Assembly: GCA_025175895.1 (NCBI GenBank)
Contig: CM046005.1
Coordinates: 59,978,325 to 60,042,324, forward strand
Reading direction: 5' to 3'
DNA: 64,000 nucleotides
Origin: Wurfbainia villosa
Lineage: Eukaryota > Streptophyta > Magnoliopsida > Zingiberales > Zingiberaceae
The notes under the pieces were generated by a model. The model searched no databases and was not told where the DNA came from. It saw only the letters and a list, made by a program, of their open reading frames with translations. This document shows, piece after piece, positions 43,859 to 55,550 of the stretch. Within the stretch, counting starts at the first letter, position 1, and the number at the start of each line of letters is the position of its first letter. The translations under genes were made by a program, and so were the position numbers.

Positions 43859-46240
43859 TTCTTGTAATGATCTAGCATAGGTGATTATGAAAATGGATAG
43901 ATCAATTGATGATGATACTTTTTTTGGATAAGTGGATAAATAGCTATGGTATCTTGTGATTGTCGGTTGGAATTGGTCTTGCCTTAATGTGGTTGTTTGA
44001 TACAGATTAGATACTCAGAATTGGGGCAAGAAGTTGTATCGGTTAAGTTAATCAAGGATGTTGATTTTAGGATCTTGATTTGAGATAGATTCTCGGATGC
44101 GAAGATAGCTGGTGTTTCACATATCAGGTGGGTAATATCTACCCTGGTCAGGTAGTTTGATCTGAATCTGGTGCATGAATTTGGACTTATGCTATTACTT
44201 TAATCTTAGATCCACTCTTATTTAATCATATGCTTGTACTGCCTTGACCTTTGAGATATATTGTTGTTACTTCATTGATTATCTAGCATGGATTTGAACT
44301 ATAAACCCTATTATATGTTAGTTGATGGATGTTCAGTAAGTATAGGTGGTTAGGGTTATCTTTGTGACCACATATTGGGTTACTGTGTTACATCACTAAG
44401 GTTAGGTGATGGATTAGATTATGGAGTCGATTGTTATATCATACCCGTTTCAGTGGTGCATCTATGGTGGATCTAGTTGTCTGTGCATAGATAAGTGTGT
44501 GTGGTTGTCAATATGTGGTTATGGACTGGAGGTCCTTGCATGATTGTATATCCATTATGGATCGTATATCTGTCTATGGTTATATGGATTGTCGATAGTA
44601 TCTTACCACGGACTGGAGGTCTTAGTGTGGTTGACTGTCAGTTGTGTATGACTCTTTGTGTGATAGAGAGAGTCTTGTGGATTAGTAGTCCTTGCATAGT
44701 TGACTTTTGGTTGACCAGGACTCCCCGTGGGATAGGGAGTGTTGCGAGGATACTTGTGTGGAGCTTTGCATCATTACATTGCATGCATGCTGTTGACTGG
44801 GTCTCCCTTGTAGTTGAGATGGGTCGTCAGTCATCCTACCTCCCCGGCCACTCGGGGTAGTGGTAGCATGGTTGAGGGCAAAGCATTGGATGTGCCGTGC
44901 TCAGCTACTATAGACGGTGGTAGTTGTAGATGCGCACATGGCCACTGTGCAGAGTGGTTTTTAGCGCACTCACCCACTTTAGACGGTGGTTGCGTGATGT
45001 GCAGTTGTCATGTGTGAGGCACTTGTCTACTCATGGGTAGTGATGGCGTGTCTAGTAGCAGGGACCCCAAGGAGTAGTTAGCTCTTTTCACTTATATGCT
45101 ACTCAGTCATACTACCCAACTCGGCCACTCGAGAGTAGTGGTAGCTGGAGTCGGGATAGTTATTATGTCGTATCACCCTGGCCACTCTAGGGTCGTGGTT
45201 GGACGGGTCCGCAGACAGTGACCATGTATATCCATTGCTGATATATATGTATGCATGTATTTGATATATGTTTTACATATGCCTGTGAGATGCTGCATTT
45301 GATTGAGCTATGATTGTTGCATATGCTTGTACATCATGATACATGTCATTTGCATATTATATACTGTTGTGTGTTGAACATGATATATGTATTGGTCCAG
45401 ACATATGACATTTGATTAGCATCATGTCATAGTGTGGTATGGATCGGGATGTTATTATATGTGATTATATACTGTTCATATGTCTGAGTGTTGGTCAGAT
45501 AGGGGATTGACATTGTACATTATATGTGTTATGTTATTGTGTACCTGTTCAGGATGATATAGCTTATGGTGTTACAGATCGTCAGGTACGTTGGTACATT
45601 ACTTCATGTTCAGTTGATCAGTTTAGTATATGCATTGAGTATGACTATACTGTGCTTACTTGTTATTAGATTTGGATAGGACTGTATGGCTATTGGACAT
45701 ATTTTGTATACCTGTAGATATTCACATGTATACTTTAGACCTCTGTATCCCTATATGTTGTTCATGCACTTTCTACATATTACCCCAGAGTTTATACTCA
45801 CCACCCAAGACCCTGGGTTTTCTATTGCCCAGGTAACAGGTAGAAGATTCTTTGGACGTTCAGAGCTCCGCCAGCTGATCCCATCTCACACTGAACGGAT
45901 GGATATTTATTATGTATTGTTGTTTTCTTGTGGATTGTCATTTTGGGATTTTACCTTGTATTTTTTTTGTATTTGTGATATACGGATGTATTGTATGTAT
46001 TTGGCCTTTGATGTGGTTTCTATTATGTTTCTTGTCGTGTCAAATCACTCTGGAGTGCACAGTTGGGTCTTTGTATCTCGTTTATCTGTCAGTATGTTTC
46101 CGTTGTGTTTAGTATATTCATGTTTGCTTATTATGTTGTTGTTGTGGGCCTACGGGCCTTGTATTAACTAGATATGTTGCCACGAATAGGGGAGATATCG
46201 TCTGTTTGCTTTTCAGCATGACATACTCTCAAGGGTGACA
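43859..46240 (+). repeat. G 5' LTR, third segment
   Basis: Continues after C's target duplication and ends GGGTGACA at 46240. It carries short repeats: GGACTGGAGGTC words near 44525 and 44610, and GGCCACTCG...AGTGGTAG words near 44850, 45125 and 45180. An acceptor-like pyrimidine/AG run, TTTCTATTGCCCAG, lies near 45820. A 161-codon hydrophobic frame at 45686-46171 is probably chance. Confidence 0.65.
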
Positions 46241-46247
46241 ATTTTAT

Positions 46248-46261
46248 TGATATCAGAGTCC
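46248..46261 (+). promoter_or_regulatory. Primer-binding site of G (mutated)
   Basis: TGATATCAGAGTCC, a near-match to TGGTATCAGAGCC, 7 nt after the LTR end. Confidence 0.7.
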
Positions 46262-48295
46262 TAGGTTGTGAAGTCCATTTTCGGGTTTTATTTCGTTCGG
46301 ACATCGAATTTTTCTTTACTCGGTTTTGGTTTTGTGAGTTCTGAGATCTGGCTGTTGCGCGATATCTCCGAGCTGCAAGGGTTAAGGTATGTTAACTGTT
46401 ATTACATATCCTTCTATTGGCTATTCATTTAGTTACTTATAACAGGGATGACTTGTAGGGTGTTGGTTAGTATTCGTAACCGTAGTTTGAGTTGACCACG
46501 GGAACGACATATTAAGGTTATTAGACATGTACCTGCTATCGAAAAGGTAATTATTTTTGAGAGTTGACTGATACCGAGTCAGAAAGCAGGGATTAGGTAG
46601 TCACATTTCTTGTGGAGATCAGTGATTACAGTCCTAGGGATTTTGACTAATTATACTAGTCAGATCATTACCTATGGGGTAATGGACAAGCAAGTATACT
46701 ATTACTAATGCAGATAGTAGAGAATTAGTTTGGAGATATTCATAGGGATTTTGATCCCTGGGTTGGTCGTTCTAAGTTGTATAACTTTGAGAGTACTTTT
46801 GAGTACTTAACTCGTGTTATACGAAGATAGTGGAGTTGGTTGCATACCATTATCGGGGTCAAGCCGATACTTGGTGTAAGAGATAAGAAATAACCTTCGG
46901 GAAATCACACATTACTTGGCCACGGTGTAGTGATGTTGTGAGAGAGAATTTTCCCACGTCATCTTCTTTGACTCATCGTCAGGGAATTCTTGAGCTTCAG
47001 GTTGGGTGATCGTTTGGTAACAAAGGTACCAAGCAAAGTCGTTAGACTTGCGAGGGTTATGACCACCTAATAGCTCGATAATGTGATTGACATGTCTTAA
47101 GCCACCCATGGTTTATTGGCTAACATCCTGATCAGGATGTTTGGATCATCTACCAGATCCTACCGGAAGTCCTTAGATCGAGTCATGTTCATAGAAATGA
47201 CTCCGTAGTAAGTGTTTAAGAGTGGAAGATTTGATAAGCAGACATTGCAAGTCAAATTATTGGAATCAGAAGTCTCCGAATGTTGGAAAAAAGGGAGCAA
47301 GATTGATGTTATGGACCATGAGCGACTATTGGCGAGTTTTTGGATCATAGAAGACCGATTGCAGATAGTCAGCATCTTCTCATGTTTATCTGCAAACTCA
47401 GAATCAGAATCAGACTATTGGTGGGTTTATGTGTGTGCAGTGCGGGTCACGATGAGACACAGAATCAGATTATCCAATGGATCATTTTATCCATTTCTAC
47501 TATAAGCAGCCGATATCTACGAGGAGAGTATGTACTTTGAAGACTCAATTGTAGACTATGGATGATACTTTCAAGAGGACGATCCACAACCTCGGAAGCC
47601 GAGATCATTACAGAAGATTGGGTTATCATGTCAGCAGCGATCTACTACCTCAGATATAGTTGGAGCTCTTTGATACTTCCATCCGGGAGAAGCAATTTAC
47701 TCAGCAATATTAGCAGAAGACATCTCAGAAGACTCAGACATCCAGACGATAGCAACTGTTACCTCCCCAGGCATAGTTATACCTTTCGCAGAGTTGGAGT
47801 GTGCTATGATTCAGTATTTTTTAGTCGGTGGTGTACTCTTTACCCGTACAACAGTGTTTACCATCTCCGTTGCAGTTGTTTTAGTTTGTACCTCAGTTCA
47901 ACAGTTGATTTGAGTTCGTCCATGGCAGACTTTTGTAGCTACTTGAGCTTAGTCATCAAGTATAGATGTTGGGCGAGTTTATATGGTTACTTGAGAAGAG
48001 GTATAGAAGACCGAAGGATCGACCATTCGGGGTATTACTTTAGGTTACCCTATTAGCAGATGTATCGAGAGATACTGGTAGTTTATAGGTAGCTAGGTCT
48101 AGAATATTCTTAGATAGGATTAGAAGGGTTCCTATCGACTTGTGGGTTGGTGATTGTTCTCTACCGTCCGGTGAGATGTTGATCAACAACAAAGAAGTTA
48201 AGGGATACCCTTAGCCTTTTCTAAACATACCTTCACTATAAACATATCCTTACGGGTAGTTAAATTGTTGAAATGAGGGTATAACTTGTATCTCG
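46262..48295 (+). pseudogene. Decayed gag/protease region of G
   Basis: Very degraded. The best landmark is a zinc-knuckle-like CVQCG followed, one frame over, by GHDETQ near 47429-47460, at the place expected in a gypsy Gag. No protease motif could be confirmed. Frames of 60-160 codons here match nothing I recognise and I treat them as decay products. Confidence 0.45.
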
Positions 48296-49020
48296 GATGT
48301 GCATATAATCCGAGAGTGTTCGGAGATAGTTTCGGATGAACTCCCGGACTTTTCATTGCAAGGGCAAGTGGAATATGAGATTGGGGGTGATTTCGAAAAT
48401 AATTATGATATTGAAGACCTCTTACCGGGAGATGATTTTATTGGTATTAGTGTTGCTAAACACTGTGAAAATCGGAAGAACATAAGTTGCGATTATAGGA
48501 GGTATTAGAGGGAATATTTATCCATCCCGGTATTTCTCTTGAGAGGATCCGGAAATCTTTGTTAAAAGAGAGAGGACCGTTGAGGCTATGCATTGATTAT
48601 CGATGATTGGAATGTAGTAGTTGAGAATGAATATCCTTCGTCATGGATAGCTGATCTGTTTAGATCAGCTAAAGGACACCTATATATGTCCTAGGGTTGA
48701 TCTACGATTGTAGGGTTGATATTGTAGTGACTTAGTGTCATACAATTATCATTGTCGGTGTGATGATTGAGCTATCATCAGCTCAGAGTAAAAGGGATGC
48801 AGGTGTATAGAAGATGACATTTCATACTTGGTATGAATTTTAGGAGATGTTGATAATGTCGTTAGACTTATTAACGATTTAGTTGTTTATAAAGCGAGTG
48901 GACCCGTTGGTGGTTGCCTTCTTAGATGATTTGTTGGACCAAGAAGGTGATGGAAATCACTTGGTCGGAAGCTTGGGAAGCTAGGTTTCAAGGCCTAGAA
49001 GGTGGTTGACTTTTGTGTCA
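48296..49020 (+). pseudogene. Decayed gypsy reverse transcriptase of G
   Basis: 48299-48400 reads ECSEIVSDELP and VEYEI, the linker before gypsy RT (compare FPDVFPEELPGLPP...VEFEIDL). Near 48574-48640 is GPLRLCIDYR, then a TGA and a one-base insertion before NVVVENEYP, matching the RT block with RMCIDYRELN. Near 48909-48935 VVAFLDDLL corresponds to the catalytic FIDDIL motif. Motif order fits gypsy RT. Stops and indels are frequent, so it is long dead. Confidence 0.8.
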
Positions 49021-49499
49021 GTGTTAGTTAATGGGTCCAATAGGGATGGAAGGGTACTGAACATAGATGCAACATTTTAGGGATTGGAGTGATTCCGATG
49101 CAGTTATATGAGACGTGTTTTATGCCTACGTTAGTTGAGGAACTGCGAGATAAGCAGTTATTATCTTGATTGTAAATGTATGGAGCATAAGTGCTCATAG
49201 AGTTTATGCTAGCTACTGTGCAGCTGCTATAGGGTTACGTACCGTGATGAAGTGGGAGCCTAGTACATTAGACTGTGTTGAGAGATTTTCTAGAATTTAA
49301 AAAGGACTGGATGTGATTTAGGTAATCGATGATCTAATAGCTAGGTCTGCTCATTTCCTTCCGAGCCGTAAGATAGATTTCGTTGGATCGCTTGATGAAA
49401 TTATATTCATGGAGTATCCTTGAGTATCATTGCCGATAGTGATTCATGATTCACCTTACGATTCTGGCAAAGTCTCCCACCGGTTATTGATATAGAGCT
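49021..49499 (+). pseudogene. Decayed integrase fragment of G, cut by F
   Basis: 49322-49372 reads VIDDLIARSAHFLPSRK, matching the gypsy integrase core VIVDRLTKSAHFLP. The sequence is lost at 49499, where F starts. The remaining integrase, chromodomain if present, and 3' LTR of G should lie to the right of F, outside the window. Confidence 0.75.
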
Positions 49500-50470
49500 C
49501 GAAAGTAGGAAACTTCGCTTCCCACTTCAACTCGGTCGCTTGTTCATGGCGATCCCTTCTACGTCCCTGGATAAAAAAATTTATCCTTAACAAGAGGGAT
49601 TGCCCAAGCAACCTTGTCATCGTCGTGCTATTCGATTAGAGTAGTCTCTTGAACAAACTTGTTGGTCAAGCGACCAACCTCTATTTTACGAATAGCCACG
49701 GAATAGACGATGTAAAGATCGTCGGCTTTTGTGTTTATGTTCGGGGTCCAAGTTATATTAGCCACAAAACAGAATATAACATTCCTATAATTGAAAAACA
49801 AATATAAACATGTTACACAAGAAGATAGATAAGTGATATACCTCTCGATCTTCTATTGTATGACCTTCCTCCTTTCGGACGTCGTGTGGGCGATGATCTA
49901 CCAAAAGTTGAAGCTCCTAGATCACCAATCTTCCTTCCTTGCTCGTTCCGAGCAAGAGGAAGAATAGAAAAAAGACCCTTCTCCTTCCTTTAGCCAACCA
50001 ACAAGCAACAAGCAAATTGCTTGCCGCCGGCCAACAAGGAGGAGAAAGATGGATTCCGGCCACAAGCTCCAAGGGAAGACTTTATGCTATGTTTCCACTG
50101 GCCAAAGAGAGGTAGAAGGGATGCTTTGGACACCGGCCAAGGGCTGGAAAGGGTTGTTTGGGCATCGGCCACCTTGATGAATAAAAAGACAAGGAATAAG
50201 TTTCCTTATTAACCCTAACCCTCAAGCTTGCCGCCCACCTTAACCCTAATCCTATCTCTAATTGGATTCCCTTGCCACCCACCCCCTCCACTTCTTTTAT
50301 AGAGTTAGGGATAAGCCTTGTTTTAATCTCCACCATTGGTTATAGGGATTTAATCTCAACCGTCGGATCTAGAGATTTAATCTCAACCGTCGAATCTAGA
50401 GATTTAATATCTACCTTTGGATCTAGAGTTTTGTTTCCATCCATTGGATCTAGGCTTCATGAGGTATTAA
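49500..50470 (-). repeat. F 3' LTR, sense-distal segment
   Basis: It matches the 5' LTR from 62875 rightward; the end TACTTTCG is a mutated TACCTTCA. It contains a TATA box (CTATAAAAG) at 50302-50294 and a short 27-bp repeat block at about 50335-50455. Confidence 0.88.
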
Positions 50471-52353
50471 TGTTGGGATGTATACTGAAAAATCTATCTT
50501 TTTTATGAACATCTTTATTTTGAAATAAGAATCACATGATCATTGTTTGCATATTTTTATGGTTATTCATATTTTCTAATACATTACATTGTAGATACAT
50601 GGTGTGTGGTGTCACACGGGAGATCATGTTATCGGCTCCTTGTAAAGTATAACTATAGGCTCACAACCGAGATGGCTTTGGACAAACGATTGGAAGGGTT
50701 GTAGTGTGATTTGGTATTGGTTTGTCTTGACTATAGAATCACACTAGTACACTTTGTGTGTATTGAGCAGGACCGACATAAAGGTGATTCGATTTATAGC
50801 TGACTACATAATCGAATCGGACCTCAGATATTATATTGTACATACTCTTATTCCCGATATAATAACCGGCATATATACTTATTATTCATTTCTTTGATTT
50901 ACCAATGGGCGAGATTTATAGATTAAATCGATAGGCTCGATAAGTTGGAAAATGATATTATTTGTATGATATGACGTTGATTATAGGAGGTAACCGTGTC
51001 CTATATATTAGGATGATGATGTCCCCTTGAGGAGCTCATAAGGTTCATCATGTAAACCCTGCAGGTGGACTTGGTCCGACATGATGAAAAGGTTGAGTGG
51101 TACTACTCATGGAGTTAGATGTTGATTAATTAATAGTCAGTAAATTAATTAATCGACAGACATTCGAGATCTTAAACACCGGGAGAAAATGTACATATAA
51201 TATATGGAGCCCATATTAACTTATAGGGGTTGGTAGGTAGATCAATGATAATCCTCTAGTGGAATGAATAATCATTAATGGATCGGACTTTATGTGGGCT
51301 TGATCCATTGGGTGGCCAAGATCCAACTCCTTCTCATGGTCCCTATTTCAGCCTATTAATACCTCATGAAGCTTAGATCCAAAGGATAGAAACAAAACTC
51401 TAGATCCAAAGGTAGAGATTAAATCTCTAGATCCGACGGTTGAGATTGAATCTCTAGATCCGACGATTGAGATTAAATCCCTAGAACAATTGGTGGAGAT
51501 TAAAACAAGTTTTATCCCTAACTCTATAAAAGGAGGGCAAGGGGTGGGCGGCAACTAAGAATCCAATTAGAGATAGGATTAGGGTTTTGGGTGGCAAGGC
51601 TTGGAGGCTAGGGTTTGGAGTTGGCGACACCTATTAAGGAAATTTTTTCCTTATCTCCTTCTTCTTCTTTGGTGGTCGGCGTCCATACAGCACCTTCCTC
51701 ACCTTGGCCGGCGTCCATAGCAGCTCTTCTCCTTCTCCTTGGCCGGTGGAACCAGGGCTTAGGGTCCTCCCTTGAAGCTCTTGGCCGGCAATCATCTCTT
51801 CTCCCTTCTCCTTGTTGGCCGGCAGCAAGCAACTTGCTTGTTGCTTGTTGGTTGTCTAAAGAAAGAAGAAAAGTCTTGTTTATATTCTTCCTCTTTCTTG
51901 GAACGAGCAAGGAAGGAAGATTGGTTATCTAGGCGCTTCATCTTTTGGTAGATCGTCGCCCACACGACGTCCGAAAGGAGGAAGGTCACACAATAGAAGA
52001 TCGAGAAGTATATCGATTCTCTATTTTCATTAGTTACATGTTTATATTTGTTTTTCAATTATATGCATGATATATATTCTATTTTGTGGCTAAATATACT
52101 TGGACCCCGAACATAAACACAAAAGTCGGCGATCCGTACATCGTCTATTCCGCGGCTATTCGTGAAATATAGGTTGGTCGCTTGAACAACAAGTTTGTTC
52201 AAGTGACTACTTTAAACGAATAACACGACGATGACAAGGTTGCTTGGGCAATCCCACTTGTCAAGGATAAATTTTTTTATTCGGGGATGCAGAAGGGATC
52301 GCCATGAGCAAGCGACTAAGTTGAAAGGGGAAACGAAGTTTCCCCTCCCAACA
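50471..52353 (+). repeat. 5' LTR of element E
   Basis: TGTTGGGATGTATACTG...CTCCCAACA. About four 27-bp-type units at 51381-51500 carry GAGATTAAATCTC or GAGATTGAATCTC. TATA box CTATAAAAGG at 51524-51533; donor-like GAA|GTATATC at 52007/52008. Confidence 0.93.
51381..51500 (+). repeat. Short 27-bp repeat array (E 5' LTR)
   Basis: About four units, seen as the reverse complement of the I/J type relative to plus coordinates and in the same sense relation to TATA. Matching blocks lie at about 56461-56581 (E 3' LTR), 50335-50455 and 63721-63850 (F LTRs). Confidence 0.85.
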
Positions 52354-52355
52354 TG

Positions 52356-52370
52356 TGGTATCAGAGCCAT
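52356..52370 (+). promoter_or_regulatory. Primer-binding site of element E
   Basis: TGGTATCAGAGCCAT, 2 nt after the LTR end. Confidence 0.93.
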
Positions 52371-52941
52371 GGTTTCCGATTTTGTGTGTTTAGGATTCGG
52401 TTACTCTTATGCATTTTTCATATATTATATGTGCCGAATAATAGTAGGATATGCGTAGGTTAACTCTTTGGTACCAGGCATAAGATCCGACTATTATGGT
52501 TATATGTGTGTATGTGATTGTATGTGTGTAATAGTATATTTTGTTGAATCCTCGGGGTTGACGAGGCTAGTATTTAATTTTTTGTAAATTAAATATGGCA
52601 TTGTTTAGCCACTCTTTCTATTTTAGTTTACTTTCGATCTAAATTTCATGTACACTCCCTCGTGGAGTATAGGATCGATAGATGTAAATTAAAATAGTTT
52701 TTAGTCTTGGCTCGGATCTCCGGATGCCTCGTAAATGGCGGAGGAGGAGCGGACGAGAAGGCGATACGACGGGAGACATATTGAAGACAAAAGCCATAAT
52801 AGTTGGAAAATTTTTATTTTTCATATTTATTGCTTATTGTGTGATATGCATGTCGTAGGCTAGAAAATTCCTCAATTTCAAATTACTAAGTGGGAGAGGG
52901 AAATTTTTTAAATTCCCACGGCCTCCATTACGATTTGACAA

Positions 52942-53169
52942 GTGATGCAAACAAACTTGCGCGTCGGCTCTGAGTGCCTTCCTCCCCATCGGATGAGTTT
53001 GTTTGCGGATCACAAGGTCAAATATGGTTATAGGAAATTATTAAGGAGCGTGTGTACTTCCCCATCGGAAGGCACATAACCCGAGATAATTACCTTGCAA
53101 CCGAGTAATGGTGAACACTTAGATACAAATATAAGTATCCTCCCATCGGAGTCACTGCTTTTATTTGTA
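52942..53169 (+). other. Three leader stem-loops sharing a CCATCGGA apex (candidate structured RNA)
   Basis: CCCATCGGA recurs at 52985-52993, 53061-53069 and 53142-53150. Each copy sits within complementary arms of different sequence: GTGAT-GCAAACAAACT with AGTTTGTTTGC-ATCAC (52942-53013); AATTAT with ATAATT plus CTTCC[CCATC]GGAAG (53033-53094); and TACAAATA-AAG with CTTTTATTTGTA plus CTCC[CATC]GGAG (53124-53169). The leaders of F (62077, 62159, 62235) and J keep the same three sites. Confidence 0.65.
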
Positions 53170-53412
53170 GGGCCGAAGAGGAACCAACTATTAATTTTAC
53201 TTGTCAAAAAGTTATGTTGACAAGATAGTAAAATTAATGGATAAAACCTCCTCTTACAAATGTTGAATTCGTATACGTCCACACTATCGTGGCATACGAT
53301 ATTTTCGGTGTTTTGAGGTGTTGGTTGTTTTTAAAATTTTATGGTTTGAGGAATCAATAATTTTTTGAAATCTAATGTTTTGATCTATGTGATTCTTAGG
53401 TTTTCTTTCAAA

Positions 53413-53690
53413 ATGACTTTCAACCCACTTGCTGTGATACTGAAAGAGAATAAACTTACTGGACCCAATTATGTTGATTGGAAGAAGAATCTAGACATTG
53501 TATTGACTGCTGAGGAATACAAATATGTACTCCTCGAAGAGTGCCCTCCTAAGCCTACGGATGATTCTGGGTAAAGGAGAAAGAGAGTTATAAGAAGTGG
53601 ATAAAGGCCGATGAGATGGCGCGGTGTTATATTTTGGCATCTATGTCAAATGTACTGCAACATCAGCATCAGGCCATGCCCACTGCTTAG
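53413..53690 (+). pseudogene. Gag N-terminal remnant of element E
   Basis: It starts MTFNPLAVILKENKLTGPNY, the conserved Gag start of this family, then WKKNLDIVLTAEEYKYVLLEECPP. A one-base loss and TAA near 53571 break it. It runs on in another frame to QAMPT near 53685, where a deletion joins it to late integrase. Confidence 0.88.
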
Positions 53691-55519
53691 CACGAACACC
53701 AGATTTCTAGAGGAATACTATGTGATGAACCACAAGCCCATGAGTAAGATTGTTCTTGAGAAAATAAAAGGGGAAGTCACTTCTTCAGTACCACCGGTAC
53801 AAGAGGATATACCACAAGTCACTGCACCGCATGTCACAGAGGATACACAGGTGATACCTCGTCGTAGTGGGAGGGTTGTGAGTTAACCTGATAGATTCAT
53901 GTTCTTGGGAGAATCTTCTGATTTGGTCCCTGGAGAACATGAACCTGATTTCTGGACATATGACGAGGCAATCCAAGATAAAGATTCAGCATCTTGGCAA
54001 AGTGCAATGAATACTGAGATTGAATCTATGGATTCAAATCAGGTTTGGGAGCTAGTGGAGCCACCCGATGGTGTAAAAAACATTGGATACAAGTGGATCT
54101 ACAAAAGAAAGAGAGGAATAGATGGGAAGGTTGAAACCTTCAAAGAGAGGCTTGTTGCGAAGGGTTATACTCAGAAAGAGGGTATCGATTATGAGGAGAC
54201 CTTTTCGCCGATAGCCATGCTTAAGTCTATCCGGATTCTCTTATGCATTGCAGCTCATATGGATTATGAGGTGTGGCAGATGGATGTCAAGACAGCTTTC
54301 CTTAATTGATGTCTTGAGGAAAACATCTATATGAAGCAACCAAAGGGATTCATTGTGAAGGGCAAAGAGCATCTTGTATGTAAGCTTAATCGGTCCATTT
54401 ATGGATTGAAGCAAGCTTCGAGATCTTGGAACATCCAATTTGATGAGGTAATCCAGTCTTATGGATTTATTCAAAGTCTGGATGAGTCTTGTGTATACAA
54501 GAGATGTGACGGAAACATAGTGGTATTTCTTGTACTATATGTAGATGACATTTTGTTGATTGGCAACAATATCAAGGTGTTATCGGACGTAAGGGTATAG
54601 ATGTCCAAACAGTTTGATATGAAGGACTTGGGAGAAGTGGGACACATCCTTGGGATCAAGGTTATAAGGGATCGCAGGAAAAGGATGTTGTGCTTATCCC
54701 AAGCTTCATACATAGACACGATTATGGATCGTTTTAGCATGCAAAACTCCAAGAAAGGTTTTCTACCTTTCAGTCTTGGAGTTCCTTTATCTAAGGAGAT
54801 GTGTCCTAGAACATCTGAGGAGATAGAGGAGATGAAGGCGGTTCCTTATGCTTCGGTGGTAGGAAACCTCATGTATGCGATGCTATGTACGAGACCAGAT
54901 ATCTTCTTTGTCATGGGCATGGTCAACATATATCAGAGTAATCCAGGACAGAGACATTGGACTGCGGTAAAGCATATATTGAAGTACCTAAGAAGGACAA
55001 GGGATTATATGCTGGTTTACTAGGCAGACCAATTACTCCCTGTGGGTTACACGGATTCTGACTTCCAATCTGATAGGGATAACAGTAAGTCTAGCTCAGG
55101 TTTTGTGTTTACTTTGGGAGGTAGAGCCATTGTATGGAGGAGTGTCAAGTAGAAATGCATGGCAGACTCCACTATAGAAGCTGAGTATGTGGCAGCCTCT
55201 GAGGGGACAAAGAAGTTGTGTGGCTCAGGAACTTCCTGATGGACTTGGATGTGATTCCAGGTTTGCCCAGAATTATCACAATTTATTATGATAATAGTGG
55301 TGCAGTTGCAAACTCGAAGGAACCACGAGCCCATTAGGCTAGTAAACACATAGAGCGCAAGTACCACCTGATACGAGAAATCGTAAAGAGAGGAGAAGTT
55401 GTTGTAGCCAAGATTGCATCGGAGGATAACCTGGCAGATCCTTTCACTAAGACCCTTCCGGCGAGAGCTTTTGATTGGCATGTGGAGGGAATGAGGATCA
55501 GATGTATGGAAGTTTGAGG
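53691..55519 (+). pseudogene. Integrase end, reverse transcriptase and RNase H of element E
   Basis: It begins with the post-integrase linker (TNTRFLEEYYVMNHKPM), then RT: YKWIYKRKRG, RLVAKGYTQKEGIDYEETFS, QMDVKTAFLN then a TGA, SIYGLKQASR and YVDDILLIGNN at about 54535-54570, with RNase H to 55519 (EYVAAS, LADPFTK). Stops occur at 53884 (CAA to TAA), 54307, 54598 (TGG to TAG), 55021 (CAG to TAG) and 55150 (CAG to TAG). Apart from these the RT is collinear with F and lacks the I/J deletion. Confidence 0.9.
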
Positions 55520-55535
55520 ACAGCATAGTCTTTTA

Positions 55536-55550
55536 GTATAAGTGAGAGAT
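55536..55550 (+). promoter_or_regulatory. Polypurine tract of element E
   Basis: GTATAAGTGAGAGAT directly before the 3' LTR, one base different from the I/J/F tract. Confidence 0.88.

Larger units (their letters stand above)
24419..49499 (+). mobile_element. Ty3/gypsy retrotransposon G (Tekay/Del-like), interrupted and truncated
   Basis: The pieces are 24419-24664, 33542-34289 and 43859-49499, separated by J and C. Removing J and C with one copy of each target duplication gives one LTR of about 3.4 kb, from TGTAAGATACGAAAA to GGGTGACA at 46240. A primer-binding-like site and a very decayed internal region follow, with knuckle, RT and integrase motifs in gypsy order. F cuts it off inside the integrase. 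Assignment to Tekay/Del rests on LTR style and motif order, not a tree. Confidence 0.7.
52008..53399 (+). other. Candidate leader intron of element E
   Basis: Donor-like GAA|GTATAT (GAG in the 3' LTR and in F) and acceptor-like TGTGATTCTTAG|G, 13 nt before the gag ATG at 53413. Equivalent spans are 63216-61830 in F, 31578-30162 in J and 21161-19213 in I. Inferred only. Confidence 0.4.

Noticed and set aside
45686..46171. 161-codon hydrophobic frame
   Set aside because: Within G's LTR; T-rich sequence gives hydrophobic residues by chance.
47562..48056. 164-codon frame in G
   Set aside because: Does not match gypsy proteins in this frame; lies in strongly decayed sequence.
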